DNA of 64,000 nt. It comes from CAVUEG01 sp963740525 (GTDB taxonomy: Bacteria; Actinomycetota; Actinomycetes; Propionibacteriales; Nocardioidaceae). Numbering within the stretch: position 1 is the first letter of the stretch; each line of letters starts with the position of its first letter. Below are positions 62,608 to 64,000 of the stretch, piece after piece. The stretch spans positions 7,758-71,757 of the forward strand of contig CAVUEG010000007.1 of NCBI GenBank assembly GCA_963740525.1. Reading direction: 5' to 3'. The position numbers were made by a program, and so were the translations under genes. The notes beneath the pieces are model-generated. The model was not told the origin of the DNA and made no database searches. It saw nothing but the letters and a program-made list of their open reading frames with translations.

Positions 62608-63965
62608 GATCCACAGCGGTCGAGGCGGAGGAGATCTCCGCACTACGGGAGGTCCTGCGTGGGCAGGTGCTTGTGGCGGGCGATCCGGAGTATGCCGAGG
62701 CGCGGCGGGTGTGGAACGGTGCCATCGACCGCAGGCCGGCTCTGATCGTCCGCTGCGCTGACGTCGCTGACGTGCAGCAAGCGGTGGCCTTCGCCTCGGG
62801 CCACGGCCTGCCGGTCGCGGTGCGGGGGGGCGGTCACAGTGTCGCCGGGTTCTCCACCTGCGACGAAGGCGTAGTCATCGATCTCGGCCTGATGAGCAAG
62901 GTGAGCGTCAATGCGGACGCACGTGTCGCACGGGCCGAGCCCGGGGCCACCGTGGCCGACTTCGACCGAGCGACCCAGAAGCATGGTCTCGCGACGACGC
63001 TCGGGGTCGTGAGCACGACCGGGATCGCCGGGCTGACGCTCGGCGGTGGGATCGGTTGGCTGATGCGCAAGCACGGGCTCGCCTGCGACAACCTGCTGTC
63101 GGTCGATCTGGTCACCGCCGACGGCCGCCTCGTCACCGCCAGCGCGGACCAGAACCCGGATCTCTTCTGGGCCCTGAAGGGCGGGGGAGGCAACTTCGGC
63201 ATCGTCACCTCGTTCGAGTACCAACTGCACCCGGTCGGTCCGGAGGTGTACGGCGGGGGCGTGGCGTTCACTCCCGAGCACCGGCGTGCCGTTCTCGACG
63301 CCTACCGGGAGCTGACTCTGAAGGCTCCGGACGAGCTGACGTCCTACGCGGCGATGACCGCGGCTCCCGACGGTTCGCCGGTGGCCGCGATAGCCGCCTG
63401 TTTCGCGGGCGATCCGGCCGAGGGCGCACGCCTGCTCGACCCCACCAAGGCCGCTATCGGTGAGCCGCTGCTCGATGGGCTAGGGCCGCTGACCTACACC
63501 GAGCAGCAGAGCCGGATGGACGAGGGATACCCGCGGGGTGAGTACCACTACTGGCGCTCGTGCTTCCTCGACGACCTCACCGACCAGGTCATCGACGTCC
63601 TGGTCGACCGGGCCAGCGACATCCAGGCGCCACCCGCTCTCGAACTCATCGTGGAGCACCTGGGTGGCGCAATCGCGGCGGGTGACGGAGCCTTCGCGCA
63701 TCGCGACGCGAACTACGACGTCCTCATCGCAGCCAACTGGACCGACCCCACCGATCAGGACCGCTGCGTTGCCTGGGCGCGCGACACCGCCGCGGCACTC
63801 CAGCCGCACTCGCGCGGAGGCTACGCCAACTACGAACCGGATGCGGAGGGTGCCTACGCGCGGGGCGCCTACGGCGACCGCTGGGCCCGACTGTCCGCCG
63901 TGAAGGCCCAGTACGACCCAACCAATGTGTTCCGCCTGAACCAGAACATCACCCCTTCACCGTGA
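62591..63965 (+). CDS. FAD-linked oxidase of the berberine bridge enzyme type, about 457 aa (one frame break)
   Basis: The FAD-binding domain (PCMH type) shows RGGGHSVAGFSTCDEGVVIDLGLM, with the His that links covalently to FAD, and GLTLGGGIGWLMRKHGLACDNLLSVDLV, with the Cys before DNLL that gives the second covalent bond in bicovalent BBE-like oxidases. The C-terminus has the BBE motif PDAEGAYARGAYGDRWARLSAVKAQYDPTNVFRLNQNI. Members oxidise alcohols, sugars or cyclise alkaloids and antibiotics with O2. A one-base insertion near 62618 separates the first residues (MKGMAEIHS) from the main frame (VEAEEISALREV). The ATG at 62591 follows GGAGGTGG and overlaps the small gene upstream. Confidence 0.87.
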
Positions 63966-64000
63966 GCAGGCAGGAGATGTGAGGAGGGTGTACGCCGCCT
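63966..64000. other. Right edge of the window
   Basis: Only 35 bases follow the flavin oxidase gene. They contain a purine-rich GGAGATGTGAGGAGG stretch that could be the ribosome site of the next gene, which lies outside the window. Nothing more can be said. Confidence 0.3.

Noticed and set aside
1..64000. Transfer RNA, ribosomal RNA, CRISPR array or insertion sequence
   Set aside because: No cloverleaf-like segment, rRNA signature, regularly spaced repeat or transposase motif was found by reading both strands. A covariance-model search would be the decisive test for RNA genes.

Overview
The window comes from a high-GC actinobacterium, most likely Nocardioides or a close relative in the Nocardioidaceae. 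Third codon positions are almost all G or C, GTG starts and 4-bp stop/start overlaps are common, and markers include a glnA2/glnE nitrogen cluster, LuxR-type two-component systems, SigE-family ECF sigma factors and a lysine-rich histone-like protein. Species assignment is inference only. No rRNA, tRNA, insertion sequence, prophage or CRISPR array was seen.

Layout. 1-5.2 kb: a phosphotransferase cut by the left edge, an alpha/beta hydrolase, a VOC protein, a PEP-mutase-family enzyme, an ECF sigma factor with a membrane partner, and a small secreted protein. 5.3-12.5 kb: housekeeping genes map, panB and nadE, the histone-like protein, small membrane proteins, a monooxygenase-like protein, an acetyltransferase and an APH-like kinase. 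12.6-17.8 kb: glnA2, a class I glutamine amidotransferase and glnE, with a GlnR-like box upstream. 17.8-28.7 kb: acetyltransferases, small enzymes, two ECF sigma cassettes, a RidA protein, a NarL-type two-component system and membrane proteins, plus a perfect LexA/SOS-type box near 19.5 kb. 28.7-35.5 kb: one long leftward set made of a lipoprotein, two ABC ATPases, a double FtsX-type permease and an OmpR-type two-component system. 35.6-39.9 kb: a 5'-3' exonuclease, a CtlX-like amidinotransferase-fold hydrolase, a SulP transporter and its ArsR regulator. 40-49.1 kb: narK-narGHJI for respiratory nitrate reduction, followed by a hemerythrin and a cupin. 49.1-52.4 kb: a PadR regulator with its membrane partner, an ABC1/UbiB kinase and a DUF2200 protein. 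52.4-64 kb: an accessory block with an HD-GYP-like protein fused to a LuxR DNA-binding domain, an alpha/beta hydrolase, a two-gene PEP-synthase-like dikinase, an MFS exporter, a large LuxR (LAL) regulator, a small DUF4242-like protein and a berberine-bridge-type flavin oxidase.

The most interesting part is the split dikinase (55.3-57.9 kb). One gene carries a large unassigned N-terminal region plus the phosphohistidine swivel domain. The next carries only the ATP-grasp domain. Together they resemble phenylphosphate synthase or rifampin phosphotransferase taken apart, and they sit directly before a drug-type exporter and a large regulator, which suggests ATP-driven phosphorylation of a small molecule.

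Many well-conserved genes (map, panB, nadE, narK, narG, narH, narJ, both dikinase genes, the MFS gene, the LAL gene, the flavin oxidase and others) are interrupted by single-base insertions or deletions in three patches (about 5.3-12.1, 40.3-47.1 and 56.5-62.6 kb). The genes between are intact. This looks like patchy sequencing or assembly error rather than gene decay, so these loci are annotated as full-length genes with the break positions given.
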